Shown one piece after another: positions 1-9,103 of a stretch of DNA of 64,000 bases (its first letter is position 1; each line of letters starts with the position of its first letter). Under the pieces are notes generated by a model. That model made no database searches and had not been told where the DNA came from. It was given only the letters and a program-made list of their open reading frames with translations. The position numbers and the translations under genes were made by a program. The DNA lies in NCBI RefSeq assembly GCF_963676485.1, contig NZ_OY781114.1, forward strand, positions 4,108,501 to 4,172,500, in the 5' to 3' direction. The DNA comes from an uncultured Cohaesibacter sp. (lineage in GTDB: Bacteria > Pseudomonadota > Alphaproteobacteria > Rhizobiales > Cohaesibacteraceae).

Positions 1-477
1 TCGAATTTATCCAAAAATCAGTGGAAACCCTCTTGGTTGAAACCGTTTGTGGTTAACACTGGGCCTTGCAATAGGCCGGATAGGTTTGAAGCAAGGATAA
101 TGCCGGGCGCTGTGCATGGCTCTTGATCCCAGCTCTTGCGCTCTCTGGCAAAGATCTCACTTTAGAAAGTCCTGATAGCGGAAAAGGATTGCAGCAACGG
201 CCTCACAGTCTTACGCATCATGAATGTTCAAAACTGGGTCATGTTGCACCAATTTTGAAAATGTCAGGGTGACGGGGCAGATGAATAGTCGTTAGAATGG
301 CCCTAATTGCGTAGACAGCCCTTGAATGGCCTTTTGTTTTCAGATCGACATGATATAAAAGCCTGATTTCGTCTTGAGCCGGTTTTCATAGGAAGCGGTT
401 CGCGTAGGGGATCGCTAGGGCAAGGCCTGTCCTGTATCTTGTTGGGATATGGCCGGAATAACTTGAAGGAGTAAGCA
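1..477. other. Non-coding left edge upstream of fpr
   Basis: I find no convincing gene in this stretch on either strand. Short ATG-initiated frames (for example near 104 and 221) close within about a dozen codons. The only long frame, on the minus strand from 1071 down to 415, is antisense to fpr. The end of the stretch carries a clear Shine-Dalgarno AAGGAG at 466-471 for the fpr start at 478. The fpr promoter presumably lies in the last 150 bases, but I could not assign -35/-10 boxes with confidence. Confidence 0.5.
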
Positions 478-1314
478 ATGACGCAGCCAAATGAGACTTC
501 TCAAGCTAGCGCCAGTGCCGCCAGTAAATCGGCCTTTCCGATTCCGGCGAATGTGTTTGCAGAAACCGTAACAGAAGTGAAGCATTATACGGATCGGCTG
601 TTCAAGTTCAGAATCACTCGCCCGGCAAGTTTCCGTTTTCGTTCTGGTGAATTTGTGATGATCGGCCTGCCCAATGCCGAGCGCCCAGTGTTTCGTGCCT
701 ATTCCGTGGCTAGCCCTTCCTGGGATGAAGAGGTCGAATTCTATTCGATCAAGGTGCCGGATGGTCCGCTGACAGAGCATCTTCAGAAGATCAAGGTAGG
801 CGACACCATTCTTATGCGCAAAAAGCCGACCGGAACGCTGGTCAATGATGCGCTTATTCCGGGCAAGCGGGTCTATATGTTTTCTACGGGCACCGGCATT
901 GCACCTTTTGCGTCGCTTATTCGTGACCCGGAAACATATGAAAAATTCGATCAGGTGATTCTGACCCATACCTGTCGTGAGATTGACGAGCTTAAATATG
1001 GCGAGGAGCTTGTCGAGATTTGTAACAATGACCCGCTGGTGGGCGAGTTCGCCAAGGGGCGGCTCATTCATTATACGTCGGTTACCCGCGAGGATTTCCC
1101 GCGTATGGGGCGCATCACCGATCTGATGGAGTCAGGCAAGCTGTTCGAGGATCTCGGTGTGCCGCCGATCAATCCGGAAGAAGACCGCGCCATGATTTGC
1201 GGTTCCATGGCAATGCTCAATGACACCAAGGATATGTTGGAAAAATTCAATCTTGTCGAAGGGTCCAATGCGCGCCCGGCAAGCTATGTTGTCGAGCGGG
1301 CGTTTGTTGACTGA
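478..1314 (+). CDS. fpr: Ferredoxin--NADP+ reductase
   Basis: FAD-dependent enzyme that exchanges electrons between NADPH and ferredoxin or flavodoxin in the cytoplasm. At 278 aa it matches the bacterial subclass of plant-type reductases. The FAD-binding barrel shows the motif FRAYSVAS (about residues 74-81), and the NADP-binding half shows FSTGTGIAPFASLIRD (about 138-153). The C-terminus ends in a short VERAFVD tail, typical of the alphaproteobacterial Fpr group. The roughly 20-residue Ser/Ala-rich N-terminus precedes the conserved fold. The start is well supported by AAGGAG seven bases upstream of ATG. It stands alone, converging on the moeA operon and sharing a terminator with it. In this family expression often answers to oxidative stress, but no operator is visible here. 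Confidence 0.93.
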   Translation: MTQPNETSQASASAASKSAFPIPANVFAETVTEVKHYTDRLFKFRITRPASFRFRSGEFVMIGLPNAERPVFRAYSVASPSWDEEVEFYSIKVPDGPLTEHLQKIKVGDTILMRKKPTGTLVNDALIPGKRVYMFSTGTGIAPFASLIRDPETYEKFDQVILTHTCREIDELKYGEELVEICNNDPLVGEFAKGRLIHYTSVTREDFPRMGRITDLMESGKLFEDLGVPPINPEEDRAMICGSMAMLNDTKDMLEKFNLVEGSNARPASYVVERAFVD

Positions 1315-1356
1315 CCGCTTACACAGTTGGATGCAACATACCAAGCAGAAAGCTTA

Positions 1357-1392
1357 AAAAGCCTGCTCCCCAAAGGGAGCAGGCTTTTGTTT
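1357..1392. terminator. Bidirectional intrinsic terminator between fpr and moeA
   Basis: A perfect 14-bp inverted repeat, AAAAGCCTGCTCCC (1357-1370) and its complement (1375-1388), encloses a 4-base loop. It is flanked by A-run and T-run on opposite sides, so it can stop both fpr on the plus strand and moeA on the minus strand, whose stop codon is immediately adjacent at 1393. Confidence 0.9.
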
Positions 1393-2595
1393 TTAAAGCG
1401 TGATGATCTTGCAGAGGGCTCCGGCCTCACTGGCTGGCGTATTGGGTGGGCGAACGATCACGCAATCAGCCTGAGCAAAGCTGGCCAGTTTGGAGCTATC
1501 CTGATCGGAATAAGTCGAAGCCACCGTGCGGCCCTTCTCATCGATATGTGTTTGGGCACGCATATAGCTTTGGCGATAGTCATTTTCTGGCAGTGCATTG
1601 CCCAGCACTGCATCCATGATTTGGTATGGTCCCTTTTTGCCAAGCATCTTGCGGATGATCGGCTGCAGGAAGAGCAGGGCACATGTCATGGATGATACCG
1701 GGTTCCCCGGTAGGCCCAGCACCTGCGTTTTGCCAAGTTTGCCAGCCAGAAGGGGCTTGCCTGGGCGCATGGCGATACGCCAGAATTTAAGCTCCATGCC
1801 TGCGCCCTTCAGTGCCTCTTGAACCAGATCATGATCGCCTACGGAGACGCCACCAATGGTGATGAGGCAGTCGACTTCGGCAGCGACGGCTTTCTTTATG
1901 GTGGTCGAGATCTCTGTCATGTCATCGCGGGCAATGCCCAGATCCATGATGTCGGCGCCGATGGTTTGGGCTAGGGATGCAATGGCGAAGTTGTTGGCGG
2001 CGATGATCTGGCTTTCTGTCGGCGTTTCGCCCGGCAGCACCAGCTCGTCACCGGTTGCCAGAATGGCAATGACGGGGCGCTTGTAGACAGGAAGAACAGC
2101 GTGGTTCATGGCGGCGGCAAGCGCCAGATGACGGTAGGTAAGCTCCGTGCCCTTTTTGAGCAGAGTGTCGCCCTTACCAAAATCCTGACCAGCTTCACGG
2201 ATGTTGGAGCCTTTTTTTATCTCTTGCTGGATAGAGACAAATGCACCATCGCGTTCGGTCTTTTCCTGCATCACGACAGTGTCCGCGCCTTCCGGCACAG
2301 GGGCGCCTGTAAAGATGCGCACCGCTTCCCAATCGTGCAGGACATCAGAGAAATGATGCCCGGCGGGCACTTCGCCGATGACCTGCAGCTTGGTAGGCAG
2401 CTCCTTTACATTGTCTGCCCTAATGGCATAGCCATCCATCGCAGAGGCCCTAAAGGGAGGCTGGTCGCGGTTTGCGACAAGATCTGCTGCAAGAACACGC
2501 GCGGTTGCGTTATGGAGGGAAACATTTTCGATTTCCGAAACAGAGATATCGGAAAGAAGCTGCTCCAGCGCATCATCGACATTCAAAAGGGCCAT
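1393..2595 (-). CDS. moeA: Molybdopterin molybdenumtransferase MoeA
   Basis: Inserts molybdate into adenylylated molybdopterin in the last steps of Mo-cofactor synthesis. Family motifs are visible: FRASAMDGYA near the N-terminus, GGVSVGDHD, MRPGKPLLAG and GLPGNPVSS in the catalytic MoCF domain. The length of 400 aa is normal. I chose the ATG at 2595 (protein begins MALLNVDDAL) over an upstream in-frame start because AGGAG at 2604-2608 lies at the right distance and overlaps the moaC stop, indicating translational linkage. It is last in the ppiD-trpD-trpC-moaC-moeA run; with moaC it gives two Mo-cofactor steps in one transcript. In relatives lexA commonly follows moeA; here fpr does. Confidence 0.95.
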   Translation of the reverse strand: MALLNVDDALEQLLSDISVSEIENVSLHNATARVLAADLVANRDQPPFRASAMDGYAIRADNVKELPTKLQVIGEVPAGHHFSDVLHDWEAVRIFTGAPVPEGADTVVMQEKTERDGAFVSIQQEIKKGSNIREAGQDFGKGDTLLKKGTELTYRHLALAAAMNHAVLPVYKRPVIAILATGDELVLPGETPTESQIIAANNFAIASLAQTIGADIMDLGIARDDMTEISTTIKKAVAAEVDCLITIGGVSVGDHDLVQEALKGAGMELKFWRIAMRPGKPLLAGKLGKTQVLGLPGNPVSSMTCALLFLQPIIRKMLGKKGPYQIMDAVLGNALPENDYRQSYMRAQTHIDEKGRTVASTYSDQDSSKLASFAQADCVIVRPPNTPASEAGALCKIITL

Positions 2596-2606
2596 TCCAT
2601 TCGCTC

Positions 2607-3101
2607 CTAATTTTCGTTTGTATCGGCTTGCCAATGGCCGGATTTACCGCCCTGTTTTTCCAAAAGGCGCACATCGGATATGACCATGCCCTTATCAACG
2701 GCCTTGGCCATGTCATAAATCGTGAGACCGGCGATGGAGGCTGCCGTCAGGGCTTCCATTTCCACACCTGTCTGGCCGGTCAATTTGGCCGTGGCCGTAA
2801 TCATGAGGCCGGGCAGGTCTTCGTCTGCTTCAATGTCTACGGCAACCTTGGACAAAGCCAGAGGATGGCACAGGGGGATCAGCTCATGAGTGCGTTTCGC
2901 TGCCATGATGCCGGCAATGCGGGCGGTTGCCAGCACATCGCCCTTCTTGGTATTGCCAGAGAGGATCAAGTCCAATGTTTCGCGCTTCATGCGGACATTG
3001 GCAGACGCCACTGCAATCCGCACGGTTGGCGTCTTGGCTGAGACATCGACCATATTGGCGGCGCCGGTGTCATCAAGGTGGGTTAGTTTCGCGTCGCTCA
3101 T
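2607..3101 (-). CDS. moaC: Cyclic pyranopterin monophosphate synthase MoaC
   Basis: Converts 3',8-cyclo-GTP to cyclic pyranopterin monophosphate, the first committed intermediate of Mo-cofactor synthesis. The 164-aa protein carries the family signatures [26 protein letters not shown] and GVEMEALTA, with the catalytic Lys/Asp region MAKAVDKGM near the C-terminus. The open frame extends back to 3197 and would overlap trpC by 41 bases. I prefer ATG 3101 ([10 protein letters not shown]) because GAGGAA sits 9 bases upstream and known MoaC proteins start near this point. Between trpC and moeA in the same direction, with only 11 bases to moeA. Confidence 0.95.
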   Translation of the reverse strand: MSDAKLTHLDDTGAANMVDVSAKTPTVRIAVASANVRMKRETLDLILSGNTKKGDVLATARIAGIMAAKRTHELIPLCHPLALSKVAVDIEADEDLPGLMITATAKLTGQTGVEMEALTAASIAGLTIYDMAKAVDKGMVISDVRLLEKQGGKSGHWQADTNEN

Positions 3102-3156
3102 ATAATTTACTTCCTCAGCAAGGTCAGCAAGGCTGGTTTTTCGAAACAGGCAGCTC

Positions 3157-3954
3157 TCAGTGCGCGAGCAGATCTCGCGTTGCGGCGGCAACATCATCCT
3201 GACGCATAAGGCTTTCGCCGATCAGGAAAGTATGGATGTTGGCCTTGGTGGCCATAAGTGCAAGATCTTGCGGTGTAAACAAACCGCTCTCACCGACCAG
3301 CAATTTATCGTCGGGCACCATGGGAGCCAGATCTATTGAGGTTTGTAGAGTGGTTTCGAAGGTTTTCAGATTACGGTTATTGATGCCCAGCAGCGGCGAG
3401 GTGAGATGCTCAAGGGCGCGTTCGAGTTCTTCCTTGTTATGTATCTCCACAAGCACATCGAGCCCCAGCGCGAGAGCTGTTTCTTCCAGCTCCTTGGCTT
3501 CGTCATCTGAAACCGCTGCCATGATGATCAGAATGCAATCTGCACCCCAGGCGCGCGCTTCATAGACCTGATAGGGTTCAAACAGAAAGTCCTTGCGCAG
3601 AACGGGCAGGGAAACTGCGTTGCGCGCCGCAACCAGAAATTCCGGATGCCCCTGAAAGGACGGGCTGTCTGTGAGTACCGAGAGACAGGCCGCGCCGCCA
3701 TCTTCATAGGCCTTGGCAAGCTTGGGCGGATCGAAATCCTCGCGGATGAGGCCTTTGGAGGGGCTGGCTTTTTTAACTTCTGCAATGAGGCCATAGTGGC
3801 CGTTATCGACCTTGGCCTTCAGGGCATTATAAAAGCCGCGGACGGGGGCTTGGTCCGCAATGCGGGTCTTCAGATCGGCAACCGTGGTATGAAGCTTTGC
3901 AGCTGCGATTTCTTCGCGCTTGTAAGCTTCGATCTTTTTGAGAATGTCTGCCAT
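3157..3954 (-). CDS. trpC: Indole-3-glycerol phosphate synthase
   Basis: Closes the indole ring of tryptophan by converting CdRP to indole-3-glycerol phosphate (TIM-barrel enzyme). The 265-aa protein starts [12 protein letters not shown], with conserved [15 protein letters not shown] (substrate-binding Lys and Ser), [37 protein letters not shown] and VGESGLF. It is monofunctional, not fused to TrpF. It starts 14 bases after the trpD stop, so the two are almost certainly cotranscribed. The Shine-Dalgarno is weak (AAGG), which suggests coupling to trpD translation. Confidence 0.96.
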   Translation of the reverse strand: MADILKKIEAYKREEIAAAKLHTTVADLKTRIADQAPVRGFYNALKAKVDNGHYGLIAEVKKASPSKGLIREDFDPPKLAKAYEDGGAACLSVLTDSPSFQGHPEFLVAARNAVSLPVLRKDFLFEPYQVYEARAWGADCILIIMAAVSDDEAKELEETALALGLDVLVEIHNKEELERALEHLTSPLLGINNRNLKTFETTLQTSIDLAPMVPDDKLLVGESGLFTPQDLALMATKANIHTFLIGESLMRQDDVAAATRDLLAH

Positions 3955-3968
3955 TGTCTTGCCGGGCC

Positions 3969-4991
3969 TTACTCTGAGCTTTGGTTGGAGACGTCTATCA
4001 GCTTTTTCAGGATAGCCAGTGCCTTGCCGCTATCAATCAGCTCGGCCGCCAGTTCAATGCCATCCTTATAATGAGCCACCTTGTCGCCAAGCAGCAGCCC
4101 AGCGGCGGCATTCATCAAGACAATGTCTCGATAGGGGCCTTTTTCGCCTTCCAGAACAGCGGTGAGAGCCTTGGCATTATGCTGGCAGTCGCCACCGCGC
4201 ACGTCCTCGATGGTTACGCGCTTGATGCCATAGTCCTCAGGGACAAGCGTGAATTCGGTGATCTTGCCATCCTTGAGCTGGGCGACCTGAGTTTCGCCCA
4301 GTGTCGAAATCTCGTCAAGGCCACCGGCGCCATACACTGCCCAGATGAACTTGCCATCGAGATTGCGCAGTGTTTCGGCAAATGGCACCAGCCACTTGGG
4401 ATCATAGACACCAAGCACCTGCCGGGTTGCGCCTGCCGGATTGGAAAGCGGGCCGATCAGGTTGAAGATGGTGCGGATGCCCAGTTCGACGCGGGTCGGG
4501 CCGACAAAGCGCATGGCGGTGTGATGGTTTGGGGCGAACATGAAACCGATGCCAGATTCTTCGATGCAACGGGTCACACCAGCGCTATCCTGCTGGAGGT
4601 TGACGCCGAGGGTCGAGAGGACATCGCCAGAGCCGGAGAGGGACGAGACAGCCCGGTTGCCGTGCTTGGCAACCTTGACGCCGCCCGCTGCCATGACAAC
4701 GGCCGAGCAGGAGGAAATATTGTATTTCTTGGTGCCAGTGCCACCAGTTCCGACGATATCGACAACGTCCTCGGGGGCGTCAACGCGCAGCATCTTTTCG
4801 CGCATTTTCGATACGGCCCCGGTGATTTCCTCAACCGTTTCGCCACGCAGGCGCAGGCCCATCAAAAGGGCAGCCATTTGCGCCGGGGAGGCTTCGCCGC
4901 TCAGGATGATGTCAAAGGCGTCCGCGGCCTCCTGCTGGCTGAGACACTTGCCGTCAGCCACCTTCGCGAGAAGGGGTTTCATTTCTTCCAT
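3969..4991 (-). CDS. trpD: Anthranilate phosphoribosyltransferase
   Basis: Transfers phosphoribose from PRPP to anthranilate, second step of the tryptophan branch. The 340-aa protein is full length: an alpha-helical N-terminal domain, then [16 protein letters not shown] (PRPP/anthranilate site, about residues 80-95), [21 protein letters not shown] and [12 protein letters not shown]. The usual GTGGDG is GTGGTG here, a mild variant. No trpE or trpG lies in the window, so anthranilate synthase must be encoded elsewhere, as in other rhizobial genomes with a trpEG fusion. It lies 141 bases downstream of ppiD, a gap containing a large hairpin at 5062-5112. Confidence 0.96.
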   Translation of the reverse strand: MEEMKPLLAKVADGKCLSQQEAADAFDIILSGEASPAQMAALLMGLRLRGETVEEITGAVSKMREKMLRVDAPEDVVDIVGTGGTGTKKYNISSCSAVVMAAGGVKVAKHGNRAVSSLSGSGDVLSTLGVNLQQDSAGVTRCIEESGIGFMFAPNHHTAMRFVGPTRVELGIRTIFNLIGPLSNPAGATRQVLGVYDPKWLVPFAETLRNLDGKFIWAVYGAGGLDEISTLGETQVAQLKDGKITEFTLVPEDYGIKRVTIEDVRGGDCQHNAKALTAVLEGEKGPYRDIVLMNAAAGLLLGDKVAHYKDGIELAAELIDSGKALAILKKLIDVSNQSSE

Positions 4992-5061
4992 TGAATTGCT
5001 CCCGACTGTCTACTGCGGCCCGGTCGGAGAACGGCTGGGTCGACGGTATGTGATTTTGAAA

Positions 5062-5112
5062 CCGGGGCGCCGCGTTGAGCAGTTTGCCTGCCTCTTTGCG
5101 ATGACGCCCCGG
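5062..5112. repeat. Inverted repeat between ppiD and trpD
   Basis: CCGGGGCG (5062-5069) and its exact complement CGCCCCGG (5105-5112) are separated by 35 bases. On the minus-strand transcript the hairpin follows the ppiD stop and is trailed by TTTC only, so it could be a weak terminator or processing site rather than a strong stop. It may uncouple ppiD from the trp/mo genes. Confidence 0.5.
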
Positions 5113-5132
5113 ATTTAGGTCTTCAAGTGAAC

Positions 5133-7013
5133 CTAGCGTGTGCCGCTGACAACCTGTTTCATCATGGCGTCATTCACGGTGTAGCCGAGATTGCTCAGAA
5201 TGGTCGCGCTTAGCTGCGAAAGCAGGTCTGTGCTGGCATTCTGGTTGAGACGTTTCTTGATGGTTTCAAGCTGGAGCGCATCCGGGTCGAATTCAGGAGC
5301 CGTTACCTTGGCAACTTCGAGCACATATTGTGTATCGCCATCCAGTGCGGTCGCCTTGTGGTGAAGCGGGCCTCCAAAGGCTTGCTGCACAGCAGAGGTG
5401 GGCAGATCCCCATGGACCTGACGGGTGATGTCCGTTGCAGTTGTAACGCTGAGGCCTTGTTCTTCAGCCACGGCTTCAAGGCTCTTGCCGCCTTCGATTT
5501 CCTTGAGGATCTCTCCGGCCAGCTCGGCGTTGCGGCTCTGGCGTTCGTCTTGCTTCCAGGCAGCGACCACATCATCACGCACTTCATCAAGTGCACGCTC
5601 ATGGCTTGCCTCGATATCGGTGACGCGGAACCATGCATAACCGGAGTGGCCGATATCAATAGGATCGGCTTCATAGTCGATGTCCGTATCGAAAACGGAA
5701 GTCAGCAAGGTTTCCTGTTCTGGCAGATCTGTCACGGTGCCGCCCTGTTCCAGCTTGCCAGCCTTGGAAATGCTTGTCACGGTGCGCAATGGCAGATTGA
5801 GTTTTTTGGAGACTTCTTCGAGTGTGGCTCCGCCTGCGCGCATGTCTTCGACATTGTCAAACATGTCGAGCACTTCGCCATTGGCCCGTTCCGCAGCAAT
5901 CTCGGCTTTCATCTTATCCTTGACGTCTTCAAACGGAGTGGCATGCGCAGGTACGGTCTTGGCATTGCGCAGAAGCAGGAAGCCGAACTGGCCATCAACC
6001 ACACCAGACACAGCGCCTTCATCCAGCGAGTAGATGGCTTCGGCGGCTGCAGGATCCGTAATTTCGTTCTTGGCAAGCAATCCGAAGTCAACATCGGCTT
6101 CGGTCAGATTGCGTTCTGCCATGATGTCGTCGAAGGTTGCTCCTGCCTTGATTTTTGCAAGCGCGGCTTCTGCATCTTCCTTTGAGCCGAAGAGAATCTG
6201 CTGCATCTGGCGTTTTTCCGGCAACTGGAAGCGGTCTGAGACGCTTTCATAGTAGGTCTTGGCGTCTGCGTCAGACACTGCGGAAGGATCCATGATGTCG
6301 CCCGGCTCGAGCTTCAACACCACAAAGGAGCGATATTCAGGAGCGCGAAAGGCGACCTTGTTCTGATCATAGTAGCTTTTAAGGGTGTCTTCGCTTGGAT
6401 CTTCAATCGTGTCCAGAGCGGCTTCTTTGAGCGCGATGTAATCCACGTCACGTTTTTCAAAGCTGAAATCGTTGAAGACCCTCAGGGTTTCTTCCGGAAG
6501 GGTCGAGTTGCCAGTGAGCCCCTGCGCCAATTGGCGGCGGATTTCCAGTTTTTCCCGGTTCGTCACATAGCGGTCTTCGGTCGTGCCCGCATTGCGCAGC
6601 ACCAGAGCCATCTGGTTGCGATTGAATTTGCCTGCGGTCTGGAAGGCTGGTTCCTCGGCGATACCCTTGGCAAGCTCTTCAGAGGAAAGCCCCATGTTGA
6701 AGGTGCTGGCCAGATCATTCAGGGTTGCTTCGTTGATCATGCGTCCGAGAACCTGATTGGGTAGCCCGAATGCTTGGGTCTGGGCTGCCGTCAGGCGCTG
6801 TCCGAGGCGACTCGACAGACTGTTGACTTCAAGGAGCAGTTCACTTTGGAAGTCTCGGGCGTCAATCTCGGTGTCACCGACAGTGGCAACGGCGCTTTGG
6901 CCGAAGCGACCGAACACATCGGCGATGCCCCAGACTGCAAAACTCAAAACCAAAAGAAGCATCAGGAGCTTCGCGACAATTCCTGAAGCCATCGAACGCA
7001 TAAATTCCATCAT
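5133..7013 (-). CDS. ppiD: Peptidylprolyl isomerase PpiD-like, membrane-anchored periplasmic chaperone
   Basis: A 626-aa SurA/PpiD-type protein: an N-terminal membrane anchor at about residues 12-34 (VAKLLMLLLVLSFAVWGIADVFG) with the bulk in the periplasm, a SurA_N-like chaperone region (about 40-170), then a parvulin-like region (about 265-370). In the family it helps newly exported proteins fold beside the Sec translocon. The start is a double ATG (7013 and 7010) with AAGGA about 11 bases upstream. It is the first gene of the minus-strand operon with trpD, trpC, moaC and moeA, an order I know from rhizobia. Catalytic parvulin residues are poorly conserved by eye, so isomerase activity is not certain. 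Confidence 0.9.
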   Translation of the reverse strand: MMEFMRSMASGIVAKLLMLLLVLSFAVWGIADVFGRFGQSAVATVGDTEIDARDFQSELLLEVNSLSSRLGQRLTAAQTQAFGLPNQVLGRMINEATLNDLASTFNMGLSSEELAKGIAEEPAFQTAGKFNRNQMALVLRNAGTTEDRYVTNREKLEIRRQLAQGLTGNSTLPEETLRVFNDFSFEKRDVDYIALKEAALDTIEDPSEDTLKSYYDQNKVAFRAPEYRSFVVLKLEPGDIMDPSAVSDADAKTYYESVSDRFQLPEKRQMQQILFGSKEDAEAALAKIKAGATFDDIMAERNLTEADVDFGLLAKNEITDPAAAEAIYSLDEGAVSGVVDGQFGFLLLRNAKTVPAHATPFEDVKDKMKAEIAAERANGEVLDMFDNVEDMRAGGATLEEVSKKLNLPLRTVTSISKAGKLEQGGTVTDLPEQETLLTSVFDTDIDYEADPIDIGHSGYAWFRVTDIEASHERALDEVRDDVVAAWKQDERQSRNAELAGEILKEIEGGKSLEAVAEEQGLSVTTATDITRQVHGDLPTSAVQQAFGGPLHHKATALDGDTQYVLEVAKVTAPEFDPDALQLETIKKRLNQNASTDLLSQLSATILSNLGYTVNDAMMKQVVSGTR

Positions 7014-7416
7014 GGGATGGTGTGTCCTTCTTTCATACAGAAAGAATGCTCAGTGTTTGCCGTTACAACGCCATCAGCATTCTATTCTGCCTTTTCAAAA
7101 TGTTTGGCCGGATCATAGAAAGCTCGATCCATCGCTGCAACCCAATCAGTCCAGAAAAGGAGGCAGAAATGGGGATGGGAAGGCACTTGTTCGCAAAAAG
7201 ATGGTCTTCTGGTGCCATTGGCTTTTCAATTGGCTGAAAAATAGGGGGTAACTGATCAACTCTTGGCTAGGTGCAGTGCAATTTGTTACAAGGCAGGGTA
7301 AAAGCTGCAATGCTAAAGTTGAATGTGCGGTGGGGCGATGATGTCGCCAATCATTGACTTATTCAACAGAACCCATTCTATTGCCGATATCTGAAAATAT
7401 TGGAAGGAGCAGATTA
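7014..7416. other. Divergent intergenic region ppiD / tpiA
   Basis: A 403-base gap between divergent genes. No plausible gene was found. It should hold the ppiD promoter (minus) and the tpiA promoter (plus). A small hairpin GGCGA-TGATG-TCGCC lies at 7334-7348, just upstream of the likely tpiA promoter. Confidence 0.5.
7354..7382 (+). promoter_or_regulatory. Candidate sigma70-type promoter of tpiA
   Basis: TTGACT at 7354-7359 (5 of 6 to the -35 consensus) is followed by a 17-base spacer and TCTATT at 7377-7382 (4 of 6 to the -10). Transcription would begin near 7389 and leave a leader of about 28 bases containing GGAAGGAG at 7402-7409. Pattern match only. Confidence 0.4.
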
Positions 7417-8169
7417 ATGAGCATCAAACCGCTTGTAGCCGGAAACTGGAAGATGAACGGGCTGAAAGCCTCCGCTGCGGAACTGGACGCGCTGATCGAA
7501 GGCTTCGATGCCGATCTGGCTGCAAAGGCAGAAACGATGATTTGCCCTCCATTCACGCTCGTTGCTTCCTTTGCCGAAAAGGCCGCTGATAGCGCCGTTG
7601 CCATCGGGGCACAGGATTGCCATTTCAACGTATCGGGCGCACATACCGGTGATACCTCTGCCGAAATGCTCAAGGATGCCGGTGCTTCTGCCGTTATCGT
7701 TGGCCATTCCGAGCGTCGTGCCGACCATGCCGAATCCAACGAAGTGGTCAATGCCAAGGCCAAAGCCGCTTGGGATCAGGGGCTGGTTGCCATTATCTGC
7801 GTTGGTGAAACCGAAGCAGAGCGCAAGTCCGGCGAAACCCTCAGCGTTGTTGGCTTCCAGCTGGAAGGCTCCATTCCTGAAGGGGCAACTGCCGCCAACA
7901 CTGTGATCGCCTATGAGCCAGTATGGGCAATTGGTACCGGCCTGACGCCAACCGCTGAAGATGTTGCTGAAGTTCACAAATTCATGCGCGACGAATTGGT
8001 CAAGGCTTTTGGTGCTGAAGGCGCTAACATGCGTTTGCTCTATGGTGGTTCTGTAAAGCCGAACAATGCCAAGGAACTGATGGGCGTGCCTAATGTGGAT
8101 GGTGCTCTGGTTGGCGGAGCCAGCCTGAAAGCGTCTGACTTCCTGGGCATTCTTGCTGCTTATAAATAA
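7417..8169 (+). CDS. tpiA: Triose-phosphate isomerase
   Basis: Interconverts dihydroxyacetone phosphate and glyceraldehyde 3-phosphate in glycolysis and gluconeogenesis. The 250-aa barrel enzyme has all catalytic residues: NWKMNG (Lys12), GHSERR (His97), [10 protein letters not shown] (Glu167) and the phosphate loop [14 protein letters not shown]. The open frame runs back to 7354, but ATG 7417 ([12 protein letters not shown]) is chosen from the strong GGAAGGAG 8 bases upstream and the usual family start. Codon choice looks biased toward few codons, as in a highly expressed gene. tpiA-secG-pyrG-kdsA-eno is a familiar order in Hyphomicrobiales. Confidence 0.97.
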   Translation: MSIKPLVAGNWKMNGLKASAAELDALIEGFDADLAAKAETMICPPFTLVASFAEKAADSAVAIGAQDCHFNVSGAHTGDTSAEMLKDAGASAVIVGHSERRADHAESNEVVNAKAKAAWDQGLVAIICVGETEAERKSGETLSVVGFQLEGSIPEGATAANTVIAYEPVWAIGTGLTPTAEDVAEVHKFMRDELVKAFGAEGANMRLLYGGSVKPNNAKELMGVPNVDGALVGGASLKASDFLGILAAYK

Positions 8170-8198
8170 ACTCGCGGTTTGAAGCCAGCGGATAGAAT

Positions 8199-8240
8199 AA
8201 GCCCCGAATTGACCATGGCTTTGTGTCTCGGGGCTTGTTT
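8199..8240 (+). terminator. Probable terminator after tpiA
   Basis: A perfect 9-bp stem AAGCCCCGA (8199-8207) / TCGGGGCTT (8228-8236) with a 20-base loop, followed by GTTTCTTG. The T-run is interrupted, so the strength is moderate. Confidence 0.6.
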
Positions 8241-8407
8241 CTTGTGTTCCTTGTGCCCAAATGAAGGCAAGAGCCAAGGAAAAAATGACGTTGGCACTGG
8301 AATTGCGGCTAGTCTTGTTGTAGAAGACCACCCAGATTATGTGAACCTTATGCGTCGGGCCGCACTTGCTGCTGGCCCGATTGACTGTTTTAGAGACGGC
8401 CCAGACG

Positions 8408-8806
8408 ATGGAATCAGTATTAATTGTCATTCACCTGCTGCTAGTTGGCGCGCTTGTTGTTGTGGTGCTGTTGCAGCGCTCTGAAGGCGGCGCACTCGGA
8501 ATTGGCGGCGGTGGCGGCGGCGGTTTTATGTCCGGTCGCAGCGCAGCCAACCTCCTGACCAGAACAACCGCGATTCTGGCAACCGGGTTCTTCCTGACCT
8601 CTTTGGGCCTCACCATTCTGGCGGGTATGAAAAGCAAGCCATCTGATGTTCTCGATCAGGTGCCTGTTGTCGAACAGAATCAGGCCGCTCCGGCTTCTGA
8701 TGCTGATGGCGCCCCTAAGGGCGGTGTTCTTGATGAATTGAACAAGATCAAGGAAAACACCACGGGCAACAAGCCTAGCGGGCCTCAGGTGCCGACCTCC
8801 CAGTAG
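8408..8806 (+). CDS. secG: Preprotein translocase subunit SecG
   Basis: Small subunit of the SecYEG channel in the inner membrane. The 132-aa protein begins MESVLIVIHLLLVGALVVVV (first membrane segment), then the family hallmark VLLQRSEGGALG, a Gly-rich loop, FMSGRSAANLLTRTTAILATGFF and a second membrane segment ending LAGMKSK. The acidic, Pro/Ala-rich C-terminal tail (about residues 78-132) is the extended form common in alphaproteobacteria. ATG 8408 is preferred over an upstream in-frame codon at 8366 because the membrane segment starts directly after it. The Shine-Dalgarno is weak. A strong terminator follows. Confidence 0.93.
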   Translation: MESVLIVIHLLLVGALVVVVLLQRSEGGALGIGGGGGGGFMSGRSAANLLTRTTAILATGFFLTSLGLTILAGMKSKPSDVLDQVPVVEQNQAAPASDADGAPKGGVLDELNKIKENTTGNKPSGPQVPTSQ

Positions 8807-8851
8807 GAGCGAAGCGGGATTGTCGATGCATCGACATAATAGATCAATTCC

Positions 8852-8890
8852 AACCGGCCCTTGCCGATTATGCGAGGGCCGGTTTCTTTT
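8852..8890 (+). terminator. Intrinsic terminator after secG
   Basis: A 13-bp stem AACCGGCCCTTGC (8852-8864) / GCGAGGGCCGGTT (8872-8884) with one T-G pair and a 7-base loop, followed by TTTCTTTT. Confidence 0.85.
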
Positions 8891-9103
8891 ATGTATGGCG
8901 CAAGTGCGCCAATCATGAAATATTAGGGGCGGAACCTAAACCAAAAGAATAGCATAAGAAAAAGTTCAACTTTAAGAACAGGGCTGTTCTGAAAAATGGA
9001 TGAGCGATGCTCACCTTTGTTTAACGGTGGGCGGCGCTTTAGTTGTTGGAACCGAGACGATTTGCTTGGCGAATCGGTACAAAGGGAAGTAACTTAAAGT
9101 TCC

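Noticed and set aside
415-1071. Minus-strand frame over the fpr start
   Set aside because: Antisense to fpr, Arg/His/Cys-rich, no support from a ribosome site.
3102-3197. Upstream extension of moaC overlapping trpC
   Set aside because: The internal ATG at 3101 has a good GAGGAA and matches the family start; the extension adds unrelated Cys/Arg-rich residues.
3981-4994. 337-codon plus-strand frame antisense to trpD
   Set aside because: Covers trpD almost end to end and shows no domain; trpD itself has all its motifs.
7414-8430. 338-codon minus-strand frame across tpiA
   Set aside because: Mirror of a highly biased gene; it runs through the tpiA terminator and has no recognisable domain.
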